From: Shewanella kaireitica
GTDB taxonomy: Bacteria; Pseudomonadota; Gammaproteobacteria; Enterobacterales; Shewanellaceae
Assembly (NCBI RefSeq): GCF_023284045.1
Contig: NZ_JAKIKQ010000008.1
Location: 1 to 64,000 of the forward strand
Length of the DNA stretch: 64,000 bases
Reading direction: 5' to 3'
Position numbers and translations under genes: made by a program. Shown piece by piece: positions 33,850 through 43,800 of this stretch. The notes beneath the pieces were generated by a model. The model saw only the letters and a program-made list of their open reading frames with translations, had not been told where the DNA came from and did no database searches. Positions within the stretch are counted from its first letter, which is position 1. Each line of letters begins with the position of its first letter.

Positions 33850-35067
33850 TTATTCAATAATCGTTGCGCTTTTATAGCGCTTGCCATTAATTCGCTCGAT
33901 GATCTGGGTAGCATTAAGGTCATGTATGACATTAATTAATGTTGCCGGGGCGTCGGTAACTGCGCCAATAATGACCAGAATGGGGATCACTTCGATAGGT
34001 AACCCAAGGGTGGTAACAATGAAAATTTCACCTAAAAATGCACCGCCAGGTACGCCACTTATAATAAAGGCGGATAGCACTGAGATAAGTACTGTCAGAG
34101 CAAAAACATCGGCGCTAAAATCCAAGCCTAAGATTGAATAGATAAAGACAATCTTCAACGCGGTGGTCATTGATGCCCCGCCTTTATTGAGGTTAACCAA
34201 CAAAGGCAGGCAGATGTCGGCGATCTCCTCTTTTATCCCCATCTTATTTGCAGCACGAATATTGACTGGTAATGTGGCTAACGAGGAGCTGGTACCTAAT
34301 GCAGTGACCGATGGGTCAACCGCATTCTTCCAAAACTGAGTAACGCCTGTTACTCCACCACCAAGCCATGCGTAAGTTGTTGAACCAACAGTAAAATAGA
34401 AAAAGGCGGCGACAAAGAATAGGCCAATAGCGCGGGCAAAAGTGCTGAGCAATTCGGTATCTTGGCTAGCCATGGTTGAGGCAAAGTAAGCGCCTAAACC
34501 TACAGGCGCGGCGACCATTAATATAGAAACGATTTTCATTATCACAGTATTGAGGCTGTCTAGCATGGCTGAGACTTTCTCACCATCTTTGCCTGATTGA
34601 CCAATCGCAATACCGGCAATGACTGACATGATGATGAGTGCCAGTATGTTAGATTTAGACAGTAAGCCGACAAAGTCATTGGTGGTCAGTAGTCCAACAA
34701 AATCCATGTTGCCAGATCCGGCTTCAACCTGTTGATGCAGATCGAGTACCACACCTTGTGCAGGGTCAAAAGCCAATGCTAAACCGACAATCGATACTGC
34801 AGGAATGATCGCCATGGCAATAGACACCATGAACAACGTGATAAGAATGATGCCTAACTTTTTTAAGTCGGTCATGCGGGCAATAGAGGAGGTCACACTA
34901 ATCGCGACTAGCGGCACAATGATCATAAACAGTAAATTTAGAAACACTTGGCCTATGGGTTTTAGCGATAAAGCAAACTCTGGTAACACGATACCGATAG
35001 CGCCACCAATGAGTAGCGCCGACAAAAGAATTATCGAAGAACGATAGGGTTGAAGTTTTTGCCACAT
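33850..35067 (-). CDS. DAACS-family dicarboxylate/amino acid:cation symporter, atypical binding site
   Basis: A 405-residue inner-membrane symporter of the glutamate-transporter fold, with about eight membrane helices and two hairpins. The HP1 serine motif (GTSSSLATLP) is present. The Na+-binding NMDGT motif reads NKGGA here, and the R397 and D390 equivalents of GltPh (recalled alignment) are Ala and Gly in IGAVTDAPATLINV, while D394 and N401 are kept. So it probably does not transport acidic amino acids in the standard way. It stands alone. Confidence 0.82.
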   Translation of the reverse strand: MWQKLQPYRSSIILLSALLIGGAIGIVLPEFALSLKPIGQVFLNLLFMIIVPLVAISVTSSIARMTDLKKLGIILITLFMVSIAMAIIPAVSIVGLALAFDPAQGVVLDLHQQVEAGSGNMDFVGLLTTNDFVGLLSKSNILALIIMSVIAGIAIGQSGKDGEKVSAMLDSLNTVIMKIVSILMVAAPVGLGAYFASTMASQDTELLSTFARAIGLFFVAAFFYFTVGSTTYAWLGGGVTGVTQFWKNAVDPSVTALGTSSSLATLPVNIRAANKMGIKEEIADICLPLLVNLNKGGASMTTALKIVFIYSILGLDFSADVFALTVLISVLSAFIISGVPGGAFLGEIFIVTTLGLPIEVIPILVIIGAVTDAPATLINVIHDLNATQIIERINGKRYKSATIIE

Positions 35068-35194
35068 AGATCAGGAGCCACTTATTATTTGATGTCAGAA
35101 CACTGACTTATGGTGTGTTTTAACCGTTAAACTAACGAGCCATTAACAGAGTGTCAACTTAGTCTGGGCGACGTAGGTATGGATACATAAATAT

Positions 35195-35221
35195 AAAAGG
35201 CTTGCGATGTGCAAGCCTTTT
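35195..35221 (-). terminator. Terminator between the symporter and the 726-aa protein genes
   Basis: An 11-bp stem AAAAGGCTTGC / GCAAGCCTTTT with a GATGT loop. On the minus strand it follows the stop at 35240 by about 20 bases and is followed by TATATTTATG. Confidence 0.85.
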
Positions 35222-35239
35222 CCTATGGTGAAAGCGGGG

Positions 35240-37420
35240 TTAACGTCCTCTGCGCCCCTCGCGCACCATGCCATGCTGACGAGCATTACGAGAGCGGTTT
35301 AGGCTTTCACGATCAAAATTACGATTATTCATCTGCCTATTCATATTGCTAGGCCTGTTTAACTCAGTATTTGGCCTAGAAGGCAGCGTCACCGGCTGAC
35401 TGATATCGCGGTTATTTAGCCCTGTTTCGACTCGATCTCTAGTCTGGGGGGCAGGTGTCCAATTGCCTTTGTTACGGCTTTGCCACTCACCGTTTAAATC
35501 TCGTGCTACGTTGCCATTTTTATCTGCAAAAACATTATTAGCACGATTCTTATTGTGAGTTGCCTGTTTGAAGTTGCTGTTTATTTTGCTGGCATCGGCA
35601 TTACGCACACGATTCTCTGGACGATTATATAGATTGTTTTTACCGACACGATTACCTGAAATATTATTGTTACGAGCAACCTTATTAGAGATGTTAGTTC
35701 TATTGCCAATACTGACGCTATTGCCGATGTTGATGTCGCCAGTGTTTATGACCACTGGGCGTCGGTAACCTCCACCGTAATATCCACCACAGCAACGACC
35801 CGGATAATAATGGTTCCCCCAGCCAGCGCTCCAACCTACACCTACACTGAAGAAGCCATTACTCCAACTTACGCCAACGTTCCAGCCTGTCCAAGGGTTA
35901 TAGCCCACATGCAGCCCCCAAGTTGGTGGACGAGGGTAGTAGTAACGCCCCCAGTAGGGTGGGTAGTACCAACCTGTGCCATATACTGGTACCCCGTAAT
36001 AGGGGTAAGACCACATGTAACCAGGGGTATAACCAACATAGACAACCTCGGGGGTCGAGTCATAAATCTCGACATAAGTGGTGTTGTAAACTGGCGAGCT
36101 TGGAGGGATTTTTGCTATCTCATCTGTTGGAACATTATCGGCAACTTTCCATGGTCCTTTTGCGGCAGATGCAACAAACCAAACGGCATTATCGACGGCA
36201 TAGTATTGACCATTTATTTTTAGAACTTGAGTCGCGGTATTGACCGCATAAGCGACTTTAGTGCCTGGGATCGCGTCAAATTTTGGCTCGCCATCATACT
36301 CGACGTTGAGCTTAGCTTCACTGCGTTTAATTGCAGCAGTTTGAGGGATCTGGGCGTCAAGCATAGCTTGATCCGCTTCGGTTGTGCCCGCGACGGATAC
36401 CCTTAGTCCACCAATATCTGATTCGGGTGGAATATCATTAAAGCTTGCAGGAAGTTTATCAGCACGGACAAATGCCCAAGGGCCTGCTTCTTTTTTAGCT
36501 TGAAACCAGCGCCCAGAAAGTAACAGGTACATGTCACCGGAAGAGACCTCTCTTATCCAAGCTGTCTCAGTATTACTGACATAAAGCAACTTACCTTCGG
36601 TTAGGCTCTTCCATTTGGGTTTACCATCGGTTGCAACCAATTCAGTTGGGGTTTTCACTGCTATTACAGCTGGCGCTGTTCCGGTATTTTTTGCTTCTGC
36701 ATCATCGGATTTTGGCAGCATTTTTACTAGATCTTCAGGCGGGTACTCAGTGACTTGCCAAGGCCCCATAGGGTTGTCTGCTGTATACCAAAAAGTGCCA
36801 CTGCTTAAGTACATTTTCTTGGTTTGTTTGTTGCGCGCCACGGCAAAGGGGGTGTTTAGCGCTCGCTCATAAGGACTATTTTCGATCTCTCTAAATTGCG
36901 GTGAACCATCATAGGAGAGGAGTACTGTAAGTTGCTGACGAAAAATAATGTTAGGCGCATCATTTTTAATATTCTCTAGGCTTTGCTTTTCCTGTTTAGC
37001 GTTGGCAAGGCTGGCAGAAAGGCGCTCCATCGAGATAGTAAAGCTGCTGGTGCCAATGGATTTTTCTACCACTTGGGTAAAGCGTTGTTCATCGGCTTCG
37101 GTTGACTCTGGCCAGCGCACTCGAGTCACTCTAACATCCCTAACGGTTGCGTTATCAGTGCTTGTGTCAATGCGAGCACTGAACCAGAAGGCACCAAAAA
37201 TAGGGTCATCTCTATCGATGAGCTCTAAAGACATAGCGGCGCGCCCTTGCAAGATATTGCCGTCTAACGATTCTGGCTGCGGCTGATACACCACAATGTT
37301 ACCCTCTTTAGCGGTCACTTCCTGCGGCCACTCGATAGCGTTAGCACTAAATATTCCCATCAACATGAGTGTGAAAATAGAAAAAATAGAGCGGCATTGA
37401 ACGTAGATCCCAGCAGGCAT
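35240..37420 (-). CDS. Large exported Tyr/Gly-rich protein with Asn/Arg-rich tail, function unknown
   Basis: A 726-residue protein with a signal peptide (FSIFTLMLMGIFSANA). The first 470 residues contain repeated modules with a GPWxV...IPP...PVY-like pattern, seen in uncharacterised exported proteins. Next is an aromatic-rich zone (about 475-570: YPYYGVPVYG, WYYPPYWGRYYYPRP, GWGNHYYPGRCCGGYYGGGY). A low-complexity Asn/Arg/Ser tail ends in EGRRGR. AAAGGAA precedes the ATG. The low-complexity composition resembles extracellular matrix or surface proteins. No catalytic motif was recognised. Confidence 0.7.
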   Translation of the reverse strand: MPAGIYVQCRSIFSIFTLMLMGIFSANAIEWPQEVTAKEGNIVVYQPQPESLDGNILQGRAAMSLELIDRDDPIFGAFWFSARIDTSTDNATVRDVRVTRVRWPESTEADEQRFTQVVEKSIGTSSFTISMERLSASLANAKQEKQSLENIKNDAPNIIFRQQLTVLLSYDGSPQFREIENSPYERALNTPFAVARNKQTKKMYLSSGTFWYTADNPMGPWQVTEYPPEDLVKMLPKSDDAEAKNTGTAPAVIAVKTPTELVATDGKPKWKSLTEGKLLYVSNTETAWIREVSSGDMYLLLSGRWFQAKKEAGPWAFVRADKLPASFNDIPPESDIGGLRVSVAGTTEADQAMLDAQIPQTAAIKRSEAKLNVEYDGEPKFDAIPGTKVAYAVNTATQVLKINGQYYAVDNAVWFVASAAKGPWKVADNVPTDEIAKIPPSSPVYNTTYVEIYDSTPEVVYVGYTPGYMWSYPYYGVPVYGTGWYYPPYWGRYYYPRPPTWGLHVGYNPWTGWNVGVSWSNGFFSVGVGWSAGWGNHYYPGRCCGGYYGGGYRRPVVINTGDINIGNSVSIGNRTNISNKVARNNNISGNRVGKNNLYNRPENRVRNADASKINSNFKQATHNKNRANNVFADKNGNVARDLNGEWQSRNKGNWTPAPQTRDRVETGLNNRDISQPVTLPSRPNTELNRPSNMNRQMNNRNFDRESLNRSRNARQHGMVREGRRGR

Positions 37421-37467
37421 AGCAGTTCCTTTTTGAGTGACAAATACGGTAAATGTTAATGCTTGTT

Positions 37468-37733
37468 ATACCAATTGCATTAAAAGTTTGACCATTCAGC
37501 GGGAATTCAAAACGCTGTAGGCAAGTAGTGGGGTTTGAGCTAATAGTTATTCTATATCCAAATCCCATAGCGAAGCATACAGCGTTTTGAAACCCGCACT
37601 ACGTGACCCCCTCAGTCTTTCCACTTCTGCTTTGCATTGGCTTAAAAGGGAATAACCATTTCTTTACCAATGCGCTTTGAATTGAAAAGACTGAGGGGGT
37701 CTGAACTGCTCAAATACTTAATGCAATTGGTAT
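37468..37733. repeat. 266-bp palindromic element with 16-bp terminal inverted repeats (MITE-like)
   Basis: Perfect 16-bp ends ATACCAATTGCATTAA (37468-37483) and TTAATGCAATTGGTAT (37718-37733). Inside are two nested perfect inverted repeats: 37506-37519 with 37578-37591 (14 bp, TTCAAAACGCTGTA) and 37605-37620 with 37686-37701 (16 bp, GACCCCCTCAGTCTTT). Its right 108 bases recur at 1-108. It has no ORF. It lies between the 726-aa protein gene and the glnA terminator. A target-site duplication could not be assigned. Confidence 0.85.
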
Positions 37734-37805
37734 TACCGTCATAACTATAGCTGTAGATCAAAGTAGTCGCATTGTACAAAATAGAAATGTTTGATTTGTA
37801 AACAC

Positions 37806-37838
37806 AAAAAAGCCCTAAGCATTTCTGCTTAGGGCTTT
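37806..37838 (-). terminator. Terminator of glnA
   Basis: A 12-bp stem AAAGCCCTAAGC / GCTTAGGGCTTT with a 6-base loop. On the minus strand a run of six T follows. It lies 40 bases past the glnA stop. Confidence 0.92.
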
Positions 37839-37877
37839 GCACTCTGTACCCGTTAAGCCACTACAGTGGCTTATAGA

Positions 37878-39287
37878 TTACAAGCTGTAGTAAAGCTCGA
37901 ACTCTACTGGGTGAGTTGTTTGGTTAACACGCTCAACGTCAACAGACTTAAGTTTGATGTAAGAATCAATGAAGTCATTGCTGAATACGTCACCACGAGT
38001 TAAGAATTCACGGTCAGCGTCTAGGCACTCAAGTGCATTTTCTAGTGAAGTCGCAACTGTTGGGATTTCAGCGGCTTCTTCAGCAGGAAGATCATAAAGA
38101 TCTTTATCCATTGCTTCACCTGGGTGGATCTTGTTTTGAATACCGTCAAGGCCAGCCATCAACATTGCTGAGAATGCTAAGTATGGGTTAGCCATTGGGT
38201 CACCAAAACGTAGCTCAATACGACGCGCTTTTGCACTTGGTACCACTGGGATGCGGATCGAAGCACTACGGTTAGCTGCTGAGTAAGCAAGCATTACTGG
38301 CGCTTCAAAGTGCGGGATAAGACGCTTGTAAGAGTTAGTTGATGGGTTAGCAAATGCGTTAATTGCACGCGCATGCTTGATGATACCACCGATGTAAAAT
38401 AGTGCGGTTTCGCTCAATCCGCCATACTTGTCACCAGCAAAGATGTTAACGCCATCTTTAGCTAGAGACTGGTGAACGTGCATACCGCTACCGTTATCAC
38501 CAACGATTGGCTTAGGCATAAACGTAGCTGTCTTATTGTAAGCGTGAGCAACGTTATGAATAACATACTTAAGCACCTGAACTTCATCAGCCTTAAGCGT
38601 AAGAGTATTAAAGCGAGTCGCAATTTCGTTTTGACCGGCAGTTGCTACTTCATGGTGATGCGCTTCAACAACTTGGCCCATCTCTTCGAGTACTAAACAC
38701 ATAGCACTACGGATATCTTGTGATGAATCAACTGGAGCTACTGGGAAGTAACCGCCTTTAACACCTGGACGATGACCTTTGTTGCCATCTTCGTAGCTAG
38801 TACCTGAATTCCAAGCTGCTTCTTCAGCATCTACTTTGTAGAAGCAACCAGACATGTCAGCGCCATACTTAACATCATCAAATAGGAAGAACTCTGGCTC
38901 TGGACCAATCAATACTGTATCTGCGATACCTGTAGAGCGTAAGTAGTCTTCTGCTTTCTTAGCGATTGAACGAGGGTCACGGTTGTAACCTGTCATAGTG
39001 CCAGGGTTTAGGATGTCACAACGAATGTTAGCTGTTGTTTCTGCTGTGAAAGGGTCAAGTACGAAACTTGCAGCATCTGGCATGAGTACCATGTCTGATT
39101 CGTTAATGCCTTTCCAGCCTGAGATTGAAGAACCATCGAACATTTTACCATCTTCGAAAAAGTCTTCATCAACCTGATGGCTAGGAATTGAAACATGTTG
39201 CTCTTTACCTATGGTGTCGGTAAAACGCAAATCAACAAACTTAACTTCTAATTCTTTTAGTTGTTGTAAAACTGATTCAGCTGACAT
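37878..39287 (-). CDS. glnA: Glutamine synthetase type I (GlnA)
   Basis: Dodecameric cytosolic enzyme making glutamine from glutamate, ammonia and ATP. The 469-residue protein has the family motifs [12 protein letters not shown] near the N-terminus, the metal/ATP segment [11 protein letters not shown], the catalytic NRSASIRIP region and the adenylylation-site tyrosine in DKDLYDLP (about 398). Length equals the E. coli enzyme. Upstream is a sigma-54-type promoter with NtrC boxes, so it should be activated by NtrC during nitrogen limitation. A strong terminator follows. Confidence 0.98.
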   Translation of the reverse strand: MSAESVLQQLKELEVKFVDLRFTDTIGKEQHVSIPSHQVDEDFFEDGKMFDGSSISGWKGINESDMVLMPDAASFVLDPFTAETTANIRCDILNPGTMTGYNRDPRSIAKKAEDYLRSTGIADTVLIGPEPEFFLFDDVKYGADMSGCFYKVDAEEAAWNSGTSYEDGNKGHRPGVKGGYFPVAPVDSSQDIRSAMCLVLEEMGQVVEAHHHEVATAGQNEIATRFNTLTLKADEVQVLKYVIHNVAHAYNKTATFMPKPIVGDNGSGMHVHQSLAKDGVNIFAGDKYGGLSETALFYIGGIIKHARAINAFANPSTNSYKRLIPHFEAPVMLAYSAANRSASIRIPVVPSAKARRIELRFGDPMANPYLAFSAMLMAGLDGIQNKIHPGEAMDKDLYDLPAEEAAEIPTVATSLENALECLDADREFLTRGDVFSNDFIDSYIKLKSVDVERVNQTTHPVEFELYYSL

Positions 39288-39369
39288 TCTAAAGTCTCCG
39301 AGTAGGGTAAAGGGTGATCCCTTGTTCTTATCTTAATGTTTAGCGCATAGTGCGATTCTGCTTTGTTTA

Positions 39370-39387
39370 AAGCTAGAGTTGTGCCAA
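39370..39387 (-). promoter_or_regulatory. Sigma-54 promoter of glnA
   Basis: On the minus strand the sequence reads TTGGCAC-AACTCTA-GCTT, with GG and GC spaced by exactly 10 bases, as required for -24/-12 elements. It lies about 85 bases upstream of the glnA start. NtrC-like boxes lie about 95 and 120 bases further upstream, a typical enhancer arrangement. Confidence 0.78.
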
Positions 39388-39449
39388 ACCTATAACTATT
39401 TGATATTAATCAATTATGGGCTGAGATGAAAACTTGCATCGCAGTTTTA

Positions 39450-39488
39450 TGCACTGTAATGGTGCGATAGGTGGATCATTTTGGTGCG
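39450..39488. promoter_or_regulatory. NtrC enhancer boxes upstream of glnA
   Basis: TGCACTG-TAA-TGGTGCG (39450-39466) is a good NtrC box. A weaker one, TGGATCA-TTT-TGGTGCG, is at 39472-39488. Their starts are 22 bases apart, about two helical turns, which favours cooperative binding of NtrC dimers. Confidence 0.75.
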
Positions 39489-40008
39489 TGCGTCATAATC
39501 GTGCAATCTATTTAGAAGCAACTTTTCTAAATACAAAAGCTGGCGCCCAGAATAACAAGCAGAAGAATTTTTCATAGGGTGTAATTCAAAGAAAAGTCGA
39601 CCAAATATAGATAAGTGTTATTTCAATACAAGACAGTAAAACGTTGTAGAAGGGCACCGTTATTGAAATGCCAAAACAGGGAAGTGCTACTAAAAACAAA
39701 TTAAACAGGATTTTTGGCAGCACAACGGCGAAAAATCACCTCAAACAGCTGAAAAGGGCTGCGCAACAGAGAGTAGAGTAGAATTAATATCATTAAAGTG
39801 ATGGATTAAAAGTGTATATAAAGCGGGCGTTATGGCGAAGAAAAGCAACGCGCAAGCGTTATTTTTAACGATTGGTTAAAAATAATCCTGTGAGATACTT
39901 GCTACCTAGAGTAGAATGTCACGCTTTTTATTGCAACTACTATACTAGTTTGGTTTAGCAGTTGTCAGTACCCCCTATATTTTTATACCGATGGTAAGAG
40001 GTTTAGCC
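39489..40008. other. Intergenic region between glnA control sites and bipA
   Basis: About 520 bases with no credible ORF and no hairpin terminator. It must hold the bipA promoter. AAGAGG lies just before the bipA GTG. I could not choose a confident -35/-10 pair and see no other structured element. Confidence 0.5.
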
Positions 40009-41835
40009 GTGTTAGAGAATTTACGTAACATCGCCATTATTGCACACGTTGACCATGGTAAGACTACCTTGGTTGATAAGATGCTGGCGCAGTCAGGAAC
40101 CCTTGAGTCTCGAGGAGAAGCCACTGAGCGGGTGATGGATTCAAATGATCTTGAAAAAGAACGTGGTATCACGATTCTGGCCAAGAACACTGCCATCAAG
40201 TGGAACGATTACCGTATCAACATCGTTGATACCCCTGGTCACGCCGATTTCGGTGGTGAGGTAGAGCGTGTTCTATCTATGGTTGACTCAGTATTACTAC
40301 TAGTTGATGCAGTAGATGGTCCAATGCCACAAACTCGCTTCGTGACTAAGAAAGCATTTGCTCAAGGTCTTAAGCCAATCGTTGTTATTAACAAGATTGA
40401 CCGTCCAGGCGCACGTCCTGATTGGGTTATCGATCAAGTATTCGACTTGTTTGACAACCTAGGCGCAACTGACGAGCAGTTAGACTTCCCAATCGTTTAT
40501 GCTTCTGCACTAAACGGTTTTGCAACTTTAGATCCAGACGAAACTAGCGACAACATGACGCCGCTATTCGAAACTATCGTTGAAAAAGTTTCTTCACCAG
40601 ATGCTGATGCTGAAGGTGATTTCCAGATGCAAATCTCGCAAATCGATTACAACTCATACGTGGGTGTTATCGGTATTGGTCGCATCAAGCGTGGTAGTGT
40701 TAAAACTAACCAGCAAGTTACAGTACTTGGCGCTGATGGTAAGACTCGTAACGGTAAGATGGGCCAAGTACTTGGTTACATGGGTCTTGAGCGTCACGAA
40801 GTTAGCGAAGCTAACGCTGGCGACATCGTAGCAATTACTGGTCTTGGTCAGCTACAAATTTCAGACACTATCTGTGCACCTACTTCTGTAGAAGCATTGC
40901 CAGCACTGTCTGTAGATGAGCCAACACTAACAATGACTTTCCAAGTCAACACTTCTCCATTCGCGGGTAAAGAAGGTAAGTACGTAACTTCACGTAACAT
41001 CCTTGAGCGTCTAGAGCAGGAACTAGTACACAATGTTGCACTTCGCGTTGAAGAAACTGACAGCCCAGATCGTTTCCGCGTATCGGGTCGTGGTGAACTT
41101 CACCTTTCAATCTTGATTGAAAACATGCGTCGTGAAGGTTACGAGCTAGCAGTATCTCGTCCAGAAGTTATCGAAAAAGAGATCGATGGCGAGATGTGTG
41201 AACCATACGAAACACTAACTGTTGATGTTGAAGAAGAGCATCAAGGTGCAGTCATCGAGAAGCTTGGTACACGTAAAGGTGACATGCGTGACATGCAGCT
41301 AGATGGTAAGGGTCGTGTACGTATCGACTTCGTTATTCCTAGCCGTGGTCTAATCGGATTCCAAACTGAGTTCATGACAGCGACTTCTGGTACTGGTCTT
41401 ATCTACCATTCATTCGACCATTACGGTCCTGTGAAAGGCGGTGATATTGGTCAACGTGCTCGTGGCGTATTGATCTCAAACGCAACTGGTAAAGCACTGA
41501 CATTTGCATTGTTTAACCTTCAAGAGCGTGGTCGTCTATTTATCACTCACGCTGCAGAAGTTTATGAAGGTCAGGTAGTTGGTCTACATGCTCGTGCTAA
41601 CGATCTTACAGTTAACTGTTTGAAAGGTAAGCAGCTTACCAACATGCGTGCATCAGGTACTGATGAAGCACAGGTACTAACTCCACATATCGAAATGACA
41701 CTTGAGCAAGCGCTTGAGTTCATCGATGATGACGAGCTAGTAGAAGTAACTCCTGAGAACATTCGTGTTCGTAAGCGTTACTTGACTGAAAACGAGCGTA
41801 AGCGTCATAACCGTACTGCTAAAGACGCAAAATAA
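40009..41835 (+). CDS. bipA: Ribosome-associated translational GTPase BipA/TypA
   Basis: Elongation-factor-like GTPase involved in ribosome assembly and stress or cold growth, 608 aa (E. coli 607). The G-domain motifs are AHVDHGKT (G1), RGITI (G2), DTPGH (G3), NKID (G4) and SAL (G5). EF-G-like domains III/V and the BipA-specific C-terminal domain follow. The frame opens at an ATG at 39991, but the family start ([12 protein letters not shown]) and AAGAGG seven bases before point to the GTG at 40009. It is divergent from glnA, as in E. coli. A strong terminator follows. Confidence 0.96.
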   Translation: MLENLRNIAIIAHVDHGKTTLVDKMLAQSGTLESRGEATERVMDSNDLEKERGITILAKNTAIKWNDYRINIVDTPGHADFGGEVERVLSMVDSVLLLVDAVDGPMPQTRFVTKKAFAQGLKPIVVINKIDRPGARPDWVIDQVFDLFDNLGATDEQLDFPIVYASALNGFATLDPDETSDNMTPLFETIVEKVSSPDADAEGDFQMQISQIDYNSYVGVIGIGRIKRGSVKTNQQVTVLGADGKTRNGKMGQVLGYMGLERHEVSEANAGDIVAITGLGQLQISDTICAPTSVEALPALSVDEPTLTMTFQVNTSPFAGKEGKYVTSRNILERLEQELVHNVALRVEETDSPDRFRVSGRGELHLSILIENMRREGYELAVSRPEVIEKEIDGEMCEPYETLTVDVEEEHQGAVIEKLGTRKGDMRDMQLDGKGRVRIDFVIPSRGLIGFQTEFMTATSGTGLIYHSFDHYGPVKGGDIGQRARGVLISNATGKALTFALFNLQERGRLFITHAAEVYEGQVVGLHARANDLTVNCLKGKQLTNMRASGTDEAQVLTPHIEMTLEQALEFIDDDELVEVTPENIRVRKRYLTENERKRHNRTAKDAK

Positions 41836-41885
41836 TTTGCTGCAGCTAATGCTGCGCAGTTAGTTTGTTTCAAGCATAAAGTTAT

Positions 41886-41921
41886 AAAAGCCCTGAGCAT
41901 GAAAATGCTCGGGGCTTTTTT
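41886..41921 (+). terminator. Terminator of bipA
   Basis: A 15-bp stem AAAAGCCCTGAGCAT / ATGCTCGGGGCTTTT (one G-T pair), loop GAAA, then T residues. Confidence 0.93.
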
Positions 41922-42092
41922 GTGTCTGGAACATTTATGCCAGTACCCATGGATGGGTAGTGCTGGTATTAATACATGGCCAACTCTTTATGAGTAAGAG
42001 TGTTCCATCTGGTAGTAGCTTGTTGCGTTACACTGACCCCAAAACCATTTTGTTGTCATTTATGGGCAATGAAGTTTTAGGGGCGATATAAC

Positions 42093-42120
42093 AAAAAAAA
42101 GGCAACCCATATGGATTGCC
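42093..42120 (-). terminator. Orphan minus-strand terminator-like hairpin
   Basis: Stem GGCAAnCC / GGnTTGCC, near-palindromic at 42101-42120. On the minus strand it is followed by eight T. It lies about 230 bases beyond the Fe-S protein gene's own terminator, with no ORF between. It resembles that terminator in sequence, so one may be a duplicate of the other. Confidence 0.6.
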
Positions 42121-42348
42121 GTAAAAGTTGTTCAATTTGGAGTGCGCTAGCGTCGAAACTGAATCTGGTGCCAAACCTAACTAGGAATGTGCAGTTGGGA
42201 TGATGAACAAAACAAGAAAACAAATATTTAGCAAAGCATTTTACAGTGGTTAGCTAATAAAATTGGCGCGTAAACATTGGCCTCATATAGTCAGAGTGCG
42301 AAAGTTTTAGATGGTTCCAACTTTCTCCATTAACAAAAATTTAGATTT

Positions 42349-42380
42349 AAAAAAGGGCAACTCATAGTGATGAATTGCCC
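42349..42380 (-). terminator. Terminator of the Fe-S membrane protein gene
   Basis: Stem GGGCAACTCAT / ATGAATTGCCC with one mismatch and an AGTG loop. On the minus strand six T follow. It begins about 25 bases past the stop at 42405. Confidence 0.8.
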
Positions 42381-42404
42381 AATAGCTTTTGCTTTAATAA
42401 GCCG

Positions 42405-43619
42405 CTAGTGACCTATCGAGTTTAAATGTTGGATCAAATACATCCTCGTTTCTGTTGGAGTCTGGCTGACCCAGAAACCACTTAGATAGGCGATAAGTGG
42501 AATTAAAAACAGTAGTGCAATTAACCCGATCGTCAGGCCTCGTGCAGACAGTTTTATGCCGTTACGGGTACTAAACGTTAAAGCTTCTTTCTTTGGGCAA
42601 GCCGACACACAGCGCATACAGGCTTGGCACTCATCTGAGCGAACATTACCTTGAGTGTGTACGCTAATATTCGCCGGACAAGCACGAGTGCACTTATCAC
42701 AGTTCATGCCTTTACTTTCAATCAAGCAATGCTGTGTGCTACGGCGAATTTTAAAGGGGCTTAGAAAGCTAACTAGCCCCAGTAGTGCTCCATAAGGGCA
42801 GATGTAACGGCAAAAGCCTTGTCGGCGCCATGCTGACAAACTCAAGATAAAGCCAAAACAAATTAACGTGACTAAGCCTGGAGTGATAAAAAACAGCGCC
42901 ATTTTGAGATCGGCTATCTTGTGGTAATTACTATTCAAATAGCCCGGTATACCAGCGGCTGGCATCCCTATAATAATGTATAGCAAGCCAGCTAAGATTA
43001 GATACTTGAGCATTCTTAGCGGCCAATCCAACCATGCTGGTGGCAAGTATTCAGCTTTGATAAAGCGCTTTCTGAGTTTATACAGATACTCTCCAGCGAT
43101 CCCAAGTGGACAAGCCCAGCCGCAAAAAGCACGTTTACAGAGCAAGCCAGTTAATAGCACGACGGTGAGCATGACTGCAGCTGCTGGGTGAGTTTGATCC
43201 CATATACCCAGTGTCACAATGGCTTTTAGTTCGATGCCGCCTGCAATGGGCAGAAAGGCGTCGCCCACATCTGGGCGCATTAGCCAAGGGGTCACGCCAG
43301 CTTTGAGCAGTGCACTGTTCACGGCAAATTGCACCCCAACCAGCAGCATCGATAATGCCAGCAGATGTTGGACTCCTTCACGAAGGTTATTGCTCCTCAT
43401 ATCGCCCTGAGCGACTTGAGGCTGGAACTTGTTAACTATCCCTATGATGATGACGGCAATCGCGAGAGCAGCTATTAGGGGCCAATATAGACTTGATAAG
43501 ACAGCGGCTGAAACGAGGACTCCGCTTGCTGCTGCTCCCCATTTTTTGCCACTCCAATAAAGCAGACTAACACTGTAGGTGAGTGCCAATGTAAGCGTTA
43601 AGGATTCGATAAAGCTCAT
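42405..43619 (-). CDS. Polytopic membrane 4Fe-4S protein, NapH/NosR/CcoG-like
   Basis: A 404-residue inner-membrane protein with about eight helices. Two CxxxCP cysteine motifs of the NapH type (CGWACPLG and CRYICPYG) lie in membrane-proximal loops. Two ferredoxin clusters follow (CDKCTRACP and CQACMRCVSACP). It belongs to the NapH/NosR/RdxA electron-transfer superfamily, which moves electrons between quinol and periplasmic or cytosolic partners. No nap, nos or cco genes are nearby, so the partner is unknown. Confidence 0.8.
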   Translation of the reverse strand: MSFIESLTLTLALTYSVSLLYWSGKKWGAAASGVLVSAAVLSSLYWPLIAALAIAVIIIGIVNKFQPQVAQGDMRSNNLREGVQHLLALSMLLVGVQFAVNSALLKAGVTPWLMRPDVGDAFLPIAGGIELKAIVTLGIWDQTHPAAAVMLTVVLLTGLLCKRAFCGWACPLGIAGEYLYKLRKRFIKAEYLPPAWLDWPLRMLKYLILAGLLYIIIGMPAAGIPGYLNSNYHKIADLKMALFFITPGLVTLICFGFILSLSAWRRQGFCRYICPYGALLGLVSFLSPFKIRRSTQHCLIESKGMNCDKCTRACPANISVHTQGNVRSDECQACMRCVSACPKKEALTFSTRNGIKLSARGLTIGLIALLFLIPLIAYLSGFWVSQTPTETRMYLIQHLNSIGH

Positions 43620-43800
43620 AGCAAATACGTTTAGTAATGATTGATACTAATGTGAAAGCTTTATAGCAATTAAGTTCTTTTGCGGCAGCAAGGATGTGCA
43701 GCGGATCGAGTAATTGGAAATGGCTTGTGAAAAAGTAAGGGAAAGATCACAAGTATGGCTCCTAGAGGTCAATATCTAGGAACCTCACTTTAGACTGCGC

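Larger units (their letters stand above)
41922..42404. other. 483-base intergenic region with two minus-strand terminator-like hairpins
   Basis: No credible ORF. It contains a hairpin at 41940-41966 (TACCCAT / ATGGGTA core), a terminator-like hairpin at 42093-42120 and another at 42349-42380. The second of these serves the Fe-S protein gene. The first has no gene of its own, so the 42122-42348 stretch may be a minus-strand noncoding transcript or a decayed duplication. Confidence 0.4.

Noticed and set aside
35810-36243. Two overlapping plus-strand ORFs opposite the 726-aa protein
   Set aside because: They arise from the low-complexity Tyr/Gly/Pro coding region of the opposite strand and lack homology features.
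39991-40008. BipA starting at the ATG at 39991
   Set aside because: The extra six residues are not in the family, and AAGAGG is placed for the GTG at 40009.
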